Under the pieces are notes generated by a model that had not been told where the DNA came from, did no database searches, and worked only from the letters and a program-made list of their open reading frames with translations. Below, piece after piece: positions 8,751-16,597 of a stretch of 64,000 nt of DNA; position 1 is the first letter of the stretch; each line of letters begins with the position of its first letter. Position numbers and translations under genes: made by a program. Source of the stretch: GCA-003244245 sp036501085 (lineage in GTDB: Bacteria > Actinomycetota > Actinomycetes > Mycobacteriales > Pseudonocardiaceae); assembly GCA_036501085.1 (NCBI GenBank), contig DASYAZ010000016.1, positions 1 to 64,000 on the forward strand. Reading direction: 5' to 3'.

Positions 8751-9518
8751 TCAGACCTCGCTCGTAGCAGCCTTGCCGGCATGCCAACACACGGCGAAAA
8801 CCTCGACTCCGAGCAGGTCACTATCGTCAATCGTTACACCCGGCAGCGCGGCCGAACACTCACGAAGGAAATCGTCACGAGTCGACGGAACGCTGATATT
8901 CCCGGCAATCTCGCACAACGTCGGGCTCAGCACAAACTGCAACGCGGCCATGACGTCCTCCAGGTCCCCCGTCGCATCCCATGCGGCCCGGGCGGTGCGG
9001 AACGCGAAGTCTGCCTGCCAGTCCGGGCTTCCCCATTCGGGCTGCCACACGGTGTCCACCAACAGCAGCATTCCTCCCTCTGCGACCAGACGGCGGAGAT
9101 GCTTCAACAACAGCCCGGGCGGGCCGACGTGCATGACGCAGCTGAGCACGAGTACCAGATCGAAATACCCATCCTGTTCGGGCGTCATATCCAGAATGTC
9201 ACGAATCTCATAACGAATATTCGGCCGTGAACGATCCCGCTCAGCGATCTCGATCATTGCAGGTGCGAGATCGACTCCGACAACCTCGTCGAAACGATCC
9301 GCCAGCATGACTGAGTACCGGCCGGCGCCACAACCGACGTCGAGCGCCCGGCGGCCGGACTCCAGACGCTGCGCAAGCCAACGATTGATCGGATGCTCAG
9401 GGGCGTCGAGGCCGCGGGTGAACCGATCGTACAACTCGGCGAAGTCGTTGAAGAACGTCGCAGTATCCCGCGGAGGATCTGTTGTCGTACTACCAGATCC
9501 ATCTGCCGTCATCGGCAT
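8751..9518 (-). CDS. Class I SAM-dependent methyltransferase (small, UbiE-like)
   Basis: 255-residue methyltransferase with motif I ALDVGCGAGRYS (about 58-69), the acidic post-I residue in EVVGVDLAPAMIEIAERDRS and IRYEIRDILDMTPEQDG. It is clearly paralogous to the methyltransferase at 12979: both share NRWL, GRYS.MLADR and MIEIAERDRSRPNI. ATG 9518 is chosen because GGAGG lies 5 bp upstream; an ATG at 9530 overlaps that site. It probably O- or N-methylates an intermediate of the bisindole pathway. It diverges from the O-methyltransferase gene at 9817. Confidence 0.8.
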   Translation of the reverse strand: MPMTADGSGSTTTDPPRDTATFFNDFAELYDRFTRGLDAPEHPINRWLAQRLESGRRALDVGCGAGRYSVMLADRFDEVVGVDLAPAMIEIAERDRSRPNIRYEIRDILDMTPEQDGYFDLVLVLSCVMHVGPPGLLLKHLRRLVAEGGMLLLVDTVWQPEWGSPDWQADFAFRTARAAWDATGDLEDVMAALQFVLSPTLCEIAGNISVPSTRDDFLRECSAALPGVTIDDSDLLGVEVFAVCWHAGKAATSEV

Positions 9519-9816
9519 CAGAACCTCCATTTACCTGAACGCGCAGTATGGTTGAGGAATCATCACACATCGCGCATCATCCGGTCGAGTGGCCAGGTCG
9601 GCGTTCCCCAACATCTACCGATTCGCGCGGGCTGGTACAGGGCCACTGCAGGCATTTCCGTCCGGCCGTGGGGTATTTTATCCCGAAACCGCCAATGGTC
9701 CGCAATGTCGGATTCAACCAGGAGTGAACCGGCTCGCCGGTGAACCGATGCTAGGCAATTCCTGCGACCGCCGTTAGAATAATTCGGGGTATTAAGCCGA
9801 TCGGGACGGAGGAGCT
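9519..9816. promoter_or_regulatory. Divergent promoter region of the cluster
   Basis: 298 bp between two divergent methyltransferase genes with no convincing open frame, AT-richer than its surroundings (runs such as TATTTTATCC and TTAGAATAATTCGG near 9673 and 9775). It must hold promoters for both directions. I could not assign -10/-35 boxes with confidence or find a shared operator with the other divergent gap at 24360-24620. Confidence 0.5.
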
Positions 9817-10860
9817 GTGAACAAAATGTGGTCGCCGGAGAGGCGGGGCGAGAACCAGGTGACCCCAGATCCTATCATTGCGCTCGGAACAGCGTTCTGC
9901 GGCGCCAAGACCTTACTGAGCGCCGTCGAGCTGGGAGTTTTCTCCGAGCTCGCCGAGGCGGGCCCACTCAGCGGGGAAGAATTGCGCGCCCGGTTGAAAC
10001 TGCACCCACGTGGGGCGAGAGATTTCTTCGACGCCATGGTCGCCCTGGACCTGCTCGTTCGCGACAACGGGAATTATTCCAACACGCCGGCGAGCGAGCT
10101 TTTTCTTGACAAATCAAAATTATCGTACGCGGGTGGCCTGCTGGAGATGGCCAACGCGCAGATGTACCGAACCTGGGGATCGTTGACAGCCGGACTGCGA
10201 ACAGGACGCGCGCAGCATGAGGTGAAAAGCGGTGAAGATCTTTTCCAGGAATTCTATACCGACCCGGTGCGGACATCTCAGTTCGTCCGGGCGATGACCG
10301 CGATCAGCGCCGACGCGGCACGGGCGATAGCGACCAAATTTCCCTGGCATGATCACTCTAGTGTGATCGATATAGGTTGCGCTGAGGGCGCCCTTCCGGT
10401 CCGGATTGCAATGGCCCACGAGCACATCACTGGTGGCGGTCTCGATCTCCCCACCCTCGGGCCACTTTTCACCGGCTATGTCGAGCGCTTCGGACTCGGT
10501 GAACGGCTGAGCTTCATCGCCGGTGACTTCTTCGTCGACGCGCTGCCGCAGGCGGATGTGCTCGTCATGGGACATATCCTGCACGGTGCAGACATCGACC
10601 AGAAACGTCTTCTGCTGCGCAAGGCCTACGAGAGCCTGCCCCGGGGCGGCGCGCTCATCGTCTATGACACGATCATCGACGACGAGCGCCGTCACAATGT
10701 GTACGGACTGCTGATGAGCTTGCACATGTTGCTTGATTCACCGGGCGGATTCGAGTACACCGGCATGGATTGCCGTGCCTGGATGCGGGAAGCAGGATTC
10801 CGCAAGAGCTACGTCGAACACCTGGCCGGACCTAGATCGATGGTTGTCGGAATTAAGTAG
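9817..10860 (+). CDS. Methyltransf_2-type O-methyltransferase, copy 1 (divergent catalytic motif)
   Basis: 347-residue O-methyltransferase: N-terminal dimerisation/winged-helix region (about 1-110) and C-terminal Rossmann domain with VIDIGCAEGALP (about 182-193). Same length and high similarity to copy 2 at 24621, co-linear through the catalytic region. Copy 2 has the canonical H256-D257-W258 (LHDW); this copy keeps H256 but has G257-A258 (LHGAD). The His is the expected general base, so activity may persist with a changed substrate or rate. GTG 9817 follows GGAGG and matches the GTG-AAC start of copy 2. TTA codons at 9913 and 10120. Confidence 0.85.
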   Translation: MNKMWSPERRGENQVTPDPIIALGTAFCGAKTLLSAVELGVFSELAEAGPLSGEELRARLKLHPRGARDFFDAMVALDLLVRDNGNYSNTPASELFLDKSKLSYAGGLLEMANAQMYRTWGSLTAGLRTGRAQHEVKSGEDLFQEFYTDPVRTSQFVRAMTAISADAARAIATKFPWHDHSSVIDIGCAEGALPVRIAMAHEHITGGGLDLPTLGPLFTGYVERFGLGERLSFIAGDFFVDALPQADVLVMGHILHGADIDQKRLLLRKAYESLPRGGALIVYDTIIDDERRHNVYGLLMSLHMLLDSPGGFEYTGMDCRAWMREAGFRKSYVEHLAGPRSMVVGIK

Positions 10861-10872
10861 GCTGCCATCAGC

Positions 10873-11655
10873 TCACGCCTGTTCCAGCATGAGACCCGCA
10901 TCCGCGGTGAGAATCATTCCGGTGAGGTAGTCCGATTCAGCGAGATGAACATAGCTGCCGGCCAGCCCGACGGGGTCGATGGCCCGACGCAAGGGGATGT
11001 GACTCAGCCAGGACTGCTCGAGCTCGGCGCCTGCAGGAAGGCTGTCGGAGGTGGCGACGAAGCCAGGGGCCACCGCGTTGACCCGCACATGCGGGGCGAG
11101 GTGCTTGGCCATCGCCATCGTGAAATTGCTGACCGCGGCTTTGGCGGCCGAGTACGCCATGACACCTTCCTGGCTTTTTTGGTCAAGACCTTTCGCCAAG
11201 TGCCATGAGACCGTTCCCCCGCTGGCCGCAGAGGAGGTGTTGATTATGGAGCCGCCACAATGGATCATTGTTCGGGCAGCGCGCATCGAGCAGGCCACCG
11301 TCGACAGTAGGTTGATCTGGAGAATGTGCAGCCAATGCTCCATCGTGGTCCCCGCCAGCGAAGCATCCGGGGTGAAGCCCCCCACGTTATTGACCAGGAC
11401 GTCCACCGGGCCCAGGACGGAATCGGCTTCGCCGAACATCCGCTCGACCTGTTGCGGATCGCAGACATCAGCCTGGGCATAGTGTGCGGCACCCCCACTG
11501 TTGATGATCTCCGCTACCACGCTCCGGCCGCCGGCCACGTCCGTGGCGGAGTTAACCAGAACACGCGCTCCCCGCTCGGCGAAGGCGAACGCGACCGCGC
11601 GCCCGATGCCGCGGGAGGAACCGGTCACGATCGCGACCTTGCCCTGCAATATCAT
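10873..11655 (-). CDS. Short-chain dehydrogenase/reductase in the bisindole operon
   Basis: 260-residue classical SDR, last gene of the long minus-strand operon. Cofactor loop TGSSRGIG (11-18), NNVGG (89-93), catalytic S in INTSSAASGG (about 141-142), Y168 and K172 in YSAAK. It is predicted to use NAD(P)H to oxidise or reduce a carbonyl or imine. An insert-like segment (HLAKGLDQKSQEGVM, about 152-166) precedes the active-site Tyr. The start at 11655 follows GGGGGTGAG; upstream codons are open but non-conserved. I do not recall an SDR in the minimal indolocarbazole sets, so its step is unknown. Confidence 0.82.
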   Translation of the reverse strand: MILQGKVAIVTGSSRGIGRAVAFAFAERGARVLVNSATDVAGGRSVVAEIINSGGAAHYAQADVCDPQQVERMFGEADSVLGPVDVLVNNVGGFTPDASLAGTTMEHWLHILQINLLSTVACSMRAARTMIHCGGSIINTSSAASGGTVSWHLAKGLDQKSQEGVMAYSAAKAAVSNFTMAMAKHLAPHVRVNAVAPGFVATSDSLPAGAELEQSWLSHIPLRRAIDPVGLAGSYVHLAESDYLTGMILTADAGLMLEQA

Positions 11656-11684
11656 GGACTCACCCCCGCGTTCACGACCCTCGC

Positions 11685-12941
11685 TCACGATCCTGTTGTG
11701 GGGCTGGCCGTCAGCGGAATCCTGACGTGCTCCGGTCGAAGCCCCACACCGATCCACCGGCTGAACAGGGTCTGCAAAGCCGGGATCCGAGCGAGCAACT
11801 GCTCAGGATGGGGACCTCGCATCTGATCATTACGGAGAATCCTCTTGACCGCGACCCGCTGAACGGCGCGCTGTACCTCCTGCGCCAACGCGGTCGACCA
11901 CCACCGCCGCAACTGCACCGCCGCGAGATCCCTGTTCCGTACCGGCCGGCCACTGCGTTGATACTCCAGCAGCGGAGCGCACAACCGGTTGGCTGCGGCA
12001 ACGGCATCCTGCACGGCTAACGCGACACCGAAGCCACCCACCGGAGACATGGCGTGTGCGGCATCCCCGATCAGCAACAGGCCCCGCGCATACCATCGAC
12101 GGAGCCGATCAACCCGCACTTCAAGCAGGTGGACATCGTCGAGCCCGGTTATCTCGTCGGTACGATCAGCAAGAAATGGAACGATCGCAGCCAGGTCGTG
12201 GCGGAGTGATTCGACACCCTCGGCTCGCAGTTTTTCGTATCCACCCTTCTCAGTCTCATACGACATCTGCCAGTAGGTGTTCCGATCGATGAGGTTGAAG
12301 ATCCTCCCATTACTGATCCGGACACACAGTCCTTCGTCAGGATCGGTCTCGCGACGGGAGATCCGGAACATCATCACGTCCATCGGAATCCCGAGATCCC
12401 GCGGCCGCATGCCCGCCGCATCCCGCAACGCCGAGTTCCTCCCGTCGGCGGCAATCACGATCGCGGCCCGCACCGTTCGGCTTCCATCCGCGGTGCGCAC
12501 GCGAATTCCGGCCGTACGGCCAGCCCGCTGTATCAGTTCCGACGCTTCGGTCCGCATCAGGAGACGGAACGTCGGATAACGTAGCGCCTCCTCGGTGATG
12601 AGATTGAGAAAATCCCACTGCGGCAGGAAAGCGACATAGGGAAACCGGACCTTGATCTTCCGGAAGTCTGCAACCTCGACACGCACACCATCGCGCATCA
12701 GGCCGAATGTCTCGATCTTCCGGTGTGGCAGCTCATGGAACTTCTCACCCAATCCTATCTGGTCGAGGATATCGAGGGTGTACGGATGGACGGTGTCGCC
12801 TCGAAAGTCCCGGATGAAGTCCTTGTGCTTCTCGAGTAGGACAACGTCGATTCCAGCCCGGGCGAGCAGCAGACCCAGCGTCGCCCCTGCAGGCCCGGCG
12901 CCGACAATACACGCGGTAGTGACAATAGACGACGACTCCAT
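11685..12941 (-). CDS. FAD-dependent monooxygenase, candidate X1-type core-oxidising enzyme
   Basis: 418-residue UbiH/PHBH-type flavin monooxygenase without the C-terminal thioredoxin-like domain. Motifs: CIVGAGPAGATLGLLLARAG (FAD), AADGRNSALRDAAG (DG) and LLLIGDAAHAMSPVGGFGVA (GD, about residue 289). The RDFRGDTVHPYTLDIL region is typical of PHBH-like enzymes. In indolotryptoline pathways an FAD monooxygenase of this short type is thought to oxidise the indolocarbazole double bond before rearrangement; the assignment here rests on architecture and context. ATG 12941 is preceded by GGGGGATCG. It sits 29 bp before the SDR start in the same operon. Confidence 0.83.
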   Translation of the reverse strand: MESSSIVTTACIVGAGPAGATLGLLLARAGIDVVLLEKHKDFIRDFRGDTVHPYTLDILDQIGLGEKFHELPHRKIETFGLMRDGVRVEVADFRKIKVRFPYVAFLPQWDFLNLITEEALRYPTFRLLMRTEASELIQRAGRTAGIRVRTADGSRTVRAAIVIAADGRNSALRDAAGMRPRDLGIPMDVMMFRISRRETDPDEGLCVRISNGRIFNLIDRNTYWQMSYETEKGGYEKLRAEGVESLRHDLAAIVPFLADRTDEITGLDDVHLLEVRVDRLRRWYARGLLLIGDAAHAMSPVGGFGVALAVQDAVAAANRLCAPLLEYQRSGRPVRNRDLAAVQLRRWWSTALAQEVQRAVQRVAVKRILRNDQMRGPHPEQLLARIPALQTLFSRWIGVGLRPEHVRIPLTASPTTGS

Positions 12942-12978
12942 CGATCCCCCGAAATCCACCCGTGGCAGAACCCCGAGA

Positions 12979-13737
12979 CTACTCGCGCTCGACCGCGCGC
13001 CAGGAAACGGCGAAAACTCCGAGCCCGAGTCGCTTGCACTCTTCTTCTATCGTCGCACCCGGCAACGCCGCCGTGTACTCATGAATGAACGCCTCACGTT
13101 CCAGTGGAACGTCGATGGCAGCAATTTCGAGCCAAGTGGGATTCAGGATGACCTGCAGGACGGCGCTGACGTCGTCCAGATCACCCGTCGAGTCCCACAC
13201 GGATCGCGCTGTACGAAATGCGAAATTCACCTGCCATTCACGAGTTCCCCAGCCGGGTTCCCACATCGACTCCATGATTAACAGCAACCCGTTCTTCGCG
13301 GTCAGCCTACGGAAATGATCGAGGACCACCTCGGGCGGCCCGACGTTGATGACACAACCGAGCGCCAGAACGAGATCGAACACACCGTCACGCTCGGGAG
13401 TCATGCTGAGCACGTCACGGACCTGGTAAGAGATATTCGGCCGCGACCGATCCCGCTCGGCAATCTCGATCATCGAAGGTGCCAGGTCGACGGCGACGAC
13501 CTCGTCGTAACGATCAGCCAGCATGAGAGAGTAACGGCCAGTCCCACAGCCGATATCCAGAGCACGGCGACCGGTCTCCAGATTCCTGTCCAGCCACCGG
13601 TTCATCGGCGCTTCCGGCGAGTCCAGGCTCCGGGCGAACCTGTTGTACAAGCTGATGAGATGCTTGTCGTTGTACAACTTCTCGGCAGCTCGCGGTGCCG
13701 GTACCGCACCACTCGGCCCGTCTGTTGTGGTCGGCAT
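12979..13737 (-). CDS. Class I SAM-dependent methyltransferase (paralogue of the 8751 gene)
   Basis: 252-residue methyltransferase with motif I ALDIGCGTGRYSLMLADRYD, EVVAVDLAPSMIEIAERDRS and ISYQVRDVLSMTPERDG. Near-identical motif blocks in the 8751-9518 protein indicate a duplication within the cluster. Start ATG 13737 has ACGGAGA 6 bp upstream and lies 31 bp after the preceding methyltransferase; a frame open to 13800 would overlap that gene. Predicted tailoring N- or O-methyltransferase of the bisindole; target not predictable. Confidence 0.82.
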   Translation of the reverse strand: MPTTTDGPSGAVPAPRAAEKLYNDKHLISLYNRFARSLDSPEAPMNRWLDRNLETGRRALDIGCGTGRYSLMLADRYDEVVAVDLAPSMIEIAERDRSRPNISYQVRDVLSMTPERDGVFDLVLALGCVINVGPPEVVLDHFRRLTAKNGLLLIMESMWEPGWGTREWQVNFAFRTARSVWDSTGDLDDVSAVLQVILNPTWLEIAAIDVPLEREAFIHEYTAALPGATIEEECKRLGLGVFAVSWRAVERE

Positions 13738-13768
13738 CGAATCTCCGTTCTTCAGGGGCACGATTTCG

Positions 13769-15934
13769 TCAGGCCGGATCCGCTTGCCACACCGCGCCAC
13801 TCAGATTCGGGATGACATTTTCCGTGATCCGCACACCCGGAAAGTGCCGATGGTAGTTCTGCCGGAATTCACTGAGAGTCGGCGGGATGTTCTCCTCGCT
13901 CATCTCTTTCCATCGTGGGTGAAGCATATAACGAAGTGCGTCGATCACCAGTTCGATGTCACTTGAGACCTGATAAATCGTGTGGGCGATCTCAAATGGT
14001 TGAAAACTCTGTGACATACCGGTTTCGCTTATAGACTTCCTCGGATCCTCATCGGGCCGAGTCATGTCAAGAACGACAAGCCTTCCTCCCGGAGCCAAGA
14101 GTTCCCGAAACTGGGGAAGAACGACGTCAGCCGGACCCATGAAGAATGCACTGTTGGTGGTGAACACCGTGTCGAACGTGCCGTCTTCCTCGGCCGAGAG
14201 ATCCAGGACGTCGCGACACTCATACCGCACATTGGGCGGATTTGCTTTGGCCCGGGCGATCTCCAGGACTCGCGAGGACACATCGATCCCGAGGACCTCG
14301 TCGTAGCGGTCCGCGATCATCCGGCACGTGCGACCGTTACCACAACCAAGATCGATAGCCTTGCGACCTCCGGGCAACTCGGCCATGAGCCACACGCGTC
14401 CGGGGTTACCCGGAAGGTCCATCACACGGATGAAGCGGTCATAGAGCTCAGCGAGATCGTCCAGATATGGCCGGTCCGTGGCCCGATCGGTCTGACTCGT
14501 CTCAACCATGACGACCTTTCCACTGGTTGACGAAGCAGCGCTATCGCCACCGTAGATCGACGGGTGCGGCGGGTGGTAGGCATGGGGCCTCACAGGCGGC
14601 AAGACCTGCATGGCCGCGTAGGATGGGTTACACAACCGTAGTGCCCCGCTATCCGATATTGACAGAAAATCCAATACCGTAGCGGTGATCGCCAGTGCTG
14701 AGCGCAGATCACGATATGGCTTTCTGAGCAATACGAACACGATAGACGCCAGCGCGGAGGACAGGAGCAGGATCGGAACTGCCAGCCAGCGGGCAGTCAG
14801 CATCATCGCCGCGATCGCCGCCACCGGCGGGAGGCCAGTAGCGATCAGCGATCGCACGGAATGCACCGGGATTCCCGCTATGGCCACGACATCCCGGGTC
14901 GCCATGCGTGGAAGGCGATCCTCCCAGGTGGCCAGTACTGCCGGTGGCGCGCTCGTGATCCGGTCGATGATCCGGTGCGAGAGCTGCTGGAGGATGGCAA
15001 CACCGGCGAGCTGCGCGCGGCTGCTCGCCCAGAGCGATGTCACCGCGTACATGACCGCCACTACGAGCATGGAGTACAGCGGCCATCGCGCTCCATGCTG
15101 ATCAGGTTGTGGCCAGATCACACTGAGGGCCAGGCCGAAGCTGACCCCGTACAGCACCCCGGCCACGACCGCCGCAACTGCTGCCTGAACTACTCCGCTG
15201 CGCGGCACGACAGACAGCAGTCGACGTGCTGCCGCCCGAACTCGGACCCCAGCATCCAGCCGCGCGGGGGACGGCATGCTCGATGGCTGCTGGGTCAGCC
15301 TCCGGGCACAGCTACCGACGACGGGACCCAATAACACGAAGGTCAGCACATCGGCACGTGGGGTCGCCAGCACAGTGGTGACCGTGAGTACCGCAGCAAG
15401 GATGAGCACCGGTGAGTACGTGATCTCGGTCAAGGCCGCCGGCAACTGAACTTGCCGGGTTCGAGCAGCGAACCCGGCAAGAAAGCGATCGAGAGTTGCT
15501 CGATGGTGCAGAGTGTTCCTCGCACCGCAGCCAACAACGGAAACCAGCTGCGAGGTTCCGGCACTGAGGTGATCGTGCACGGTGGCAAGGGCCGCCATCC
15601 CGGATGCCCGGGCGGTGGCCGCCCACCTGCCCGCCACCGCCCCCATCGCTATCGGCACCACAAGAATTGCCGCCAGCACCGGATCCGCCCAGCCCAGAAT
15701 GCCCAGCCCGGCCAAGCCGGCCAAGCCGGCCTCCGACCGGGTGGCCCGGATAGCCAGCAGGTCGGAGACCAGCAGGAACAGCAACACCGCTACCGGGTAG
15801 CCGGCGTCGCGCCACCCGCTCACGTGGTCCGGCGCGATAGGAACCGGGATAGCAACGACCAGGACGAGACCGGCCGGTATGCCGGCAAGGGCTACGGCCA
15901 GCACCAGTCTGGCAACGAGCACTGGTCGCGACAT
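13769..15934 (-). CDS. Membrane protein resembling two ABC-exporter transmembrane domains, in one frame with a SAM methyltransferase
   Basis: One uninterrupted frame of about 721 residues. Residues 1 to about 455 are strongly hydrophobic, with two halves (from MSRPVLVARLVLAVALAGIP and from VVAGVLYGVSFGLALSVIWP). They resemble degenerate ABC-exporter membrane domains, including an amphipathic coupling-like helix, but no Walker A, signature or Walker B follows. After a Pro/Ser-rich linker, MVETSQTDRA (ATG at 14509, preceded by GAAAGG) begins a 246-residue methyltransferase with AIDLGCGNGRTCRMIADRYD and VRYECRDVLDLSAEEDG, related to the two small methyltransferases nearby. Either a transporter-methyltransferase fusion or an NBD-less membrane gene reading into an internally initiated methyltransferase. 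The N-terminal ATG 15934 has GGAGG 11 bp upstream. Confidence 0.7.
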   Translation of the reverse strand: MSRPVLVARLVLAVALAGIPAGLVLVVAIPVPIAPDHVSGWRDAGYPVAVLLFLLVSDLLAIRATRSEAGLAGLAGLGILGWADPVLAAILVVPIAMGAVAGRWAATARASGMAALATVHDHLSAGTSQLVSVVGCGARNTLHHRATLDRFLAGFAARTRQVQLPAALTEITYSPVLILAAVLTVTTVLATPRADVLTFVLLGPVVGSCARRLTQQPSSMPSPARLDAGVRVRAAARRLLSVVPRSGVVQAAVAAVVAGVLYGVSFGLALSVIWPQPDQHGARWPLYSMLVVAVMYAVTSLWASSRAQLAGVAILQQLSHRIIDRITSAPPAVLATWEDRLPRMATRDVVAIAGIPVHSVRSLIATGLPPVAAIAAMMLTARWLAVPILLLSSALASIVFVLLRKPYRDLRSALAITATVLDFLSISDSGALRLCNPSYAAMQVLPPVRPHAYHPPHPSIYGGDSAASSTSGKVVMVETSQTDRATDRPYLDDLAELYDRFIRVMDLPGNPGRVWLMAELPGGRKAIDLGCGNGRTCRMIADRYDEVLGIDVSSRVLEIARAKANPPNVRYECRDVLDLSAEEDGTFDTVFTTNSAFFMGPADVVLPQFRELLAPGGRLVVLDMTRPDEDPRKSISETGMSQSFQPFEIAHTIYQVSSDIELVIDALRYMLHPRWKEMSEENIPPTLSEFRQNYHRHFPGVRITENVIPNLSGAVWQADPA

Positions 15935-15986
15935 AGTGGGTTGCACCTCCACCGATCCAGCCCAACACCTGGCCGATCTCCAGCCC

Positions 15987-16568
15987 TCAATGACGCATCG
16001 ATGGGCGACCACCGGTCTCGTCTGGAACCGGCGGGATAGGCCAGGATGAGTAGCGCCGTAGCCCGTACAGCAACGGGACACCCGCAGACACCTGGATATC
16101 GAGCACACGACCCAGCACAACCCGGTGGTCCCCTACCTGAATCTCCCCAGCCACCTCACAGGCGGCCGCTGCAAAAGCGTCGAGACGCAGGAAAGGCAGC
16201 TTCGAAGGACCCCATGACTCCCACGGGATCTCGGCAAATTTGTCAACGTGCAACGAAGAAAATACTGACGCCGCGCGTTGCCCTTCGGCGTGCAGGAGAT
16301 TGACAGCGAACCTTCTGCCCGCCAGCACGGCATGGAGGGTCCCTCCAAGCTCGCACAGGCACACCAGAAGGGTGGGAGGTGACAGCGTCACGCTCGACAG
16401 CGAGGAGCAGGTCGCTCCCTGCGGACGACCCGCGAGGTCCCTCGCGGTCACCACCGAGACACCGGTGGGGAACGAGCTCATCAGGTCCCGGAAGTGACCC
16501 ACGTCGGCGTGCTCATCCGGCGACCGGACGGTCAGGTGCAGGGCATCAGCCCGATCGTATGAATTCAC
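15987..16568 (-). CDS. Flavin reductase (RebF-like) partner of the halogenase
   Basis: 193-residue flavin reductase of the HpaC/FRD family. SFPTGVSVVTA, GATCSSLSSVTLSPPTLLVCL and the C-terminal GDHRVVLGRVLDI are typical of NAD(P)H:FMN/FAD oxidoreductases that supply reduced flavin. It lies 29 bp after the tryptophan halogenase, exactly as RebF accompanies RebH, so it should provide FADH2 for chlorination. Start GTG 16568, with GGAAG about 8 bp upstream. Confidence 0.88.
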   Translation of the reverse strand: MNSYDRADALHLTVRSPDEHADVGHFRDLMSSFPTGVSVVTARDLAGRPQGATCSSLSSVTLSPPTLLVCLCELGGTLHAVLAGRRFAVNLLHAEGQRAASVFSSLHVDKFAEIPWESWGPSKLPFLRLDAFAAAACEVAGEIQVGDHRVVLGRVLDIQVSAGVPLLYGLRRYSSWPIPPVPDETGGRPSMRH

Positions 16569-16597
16569 CTCGTGCGCGCTTCCGTATGGAGTGGACG

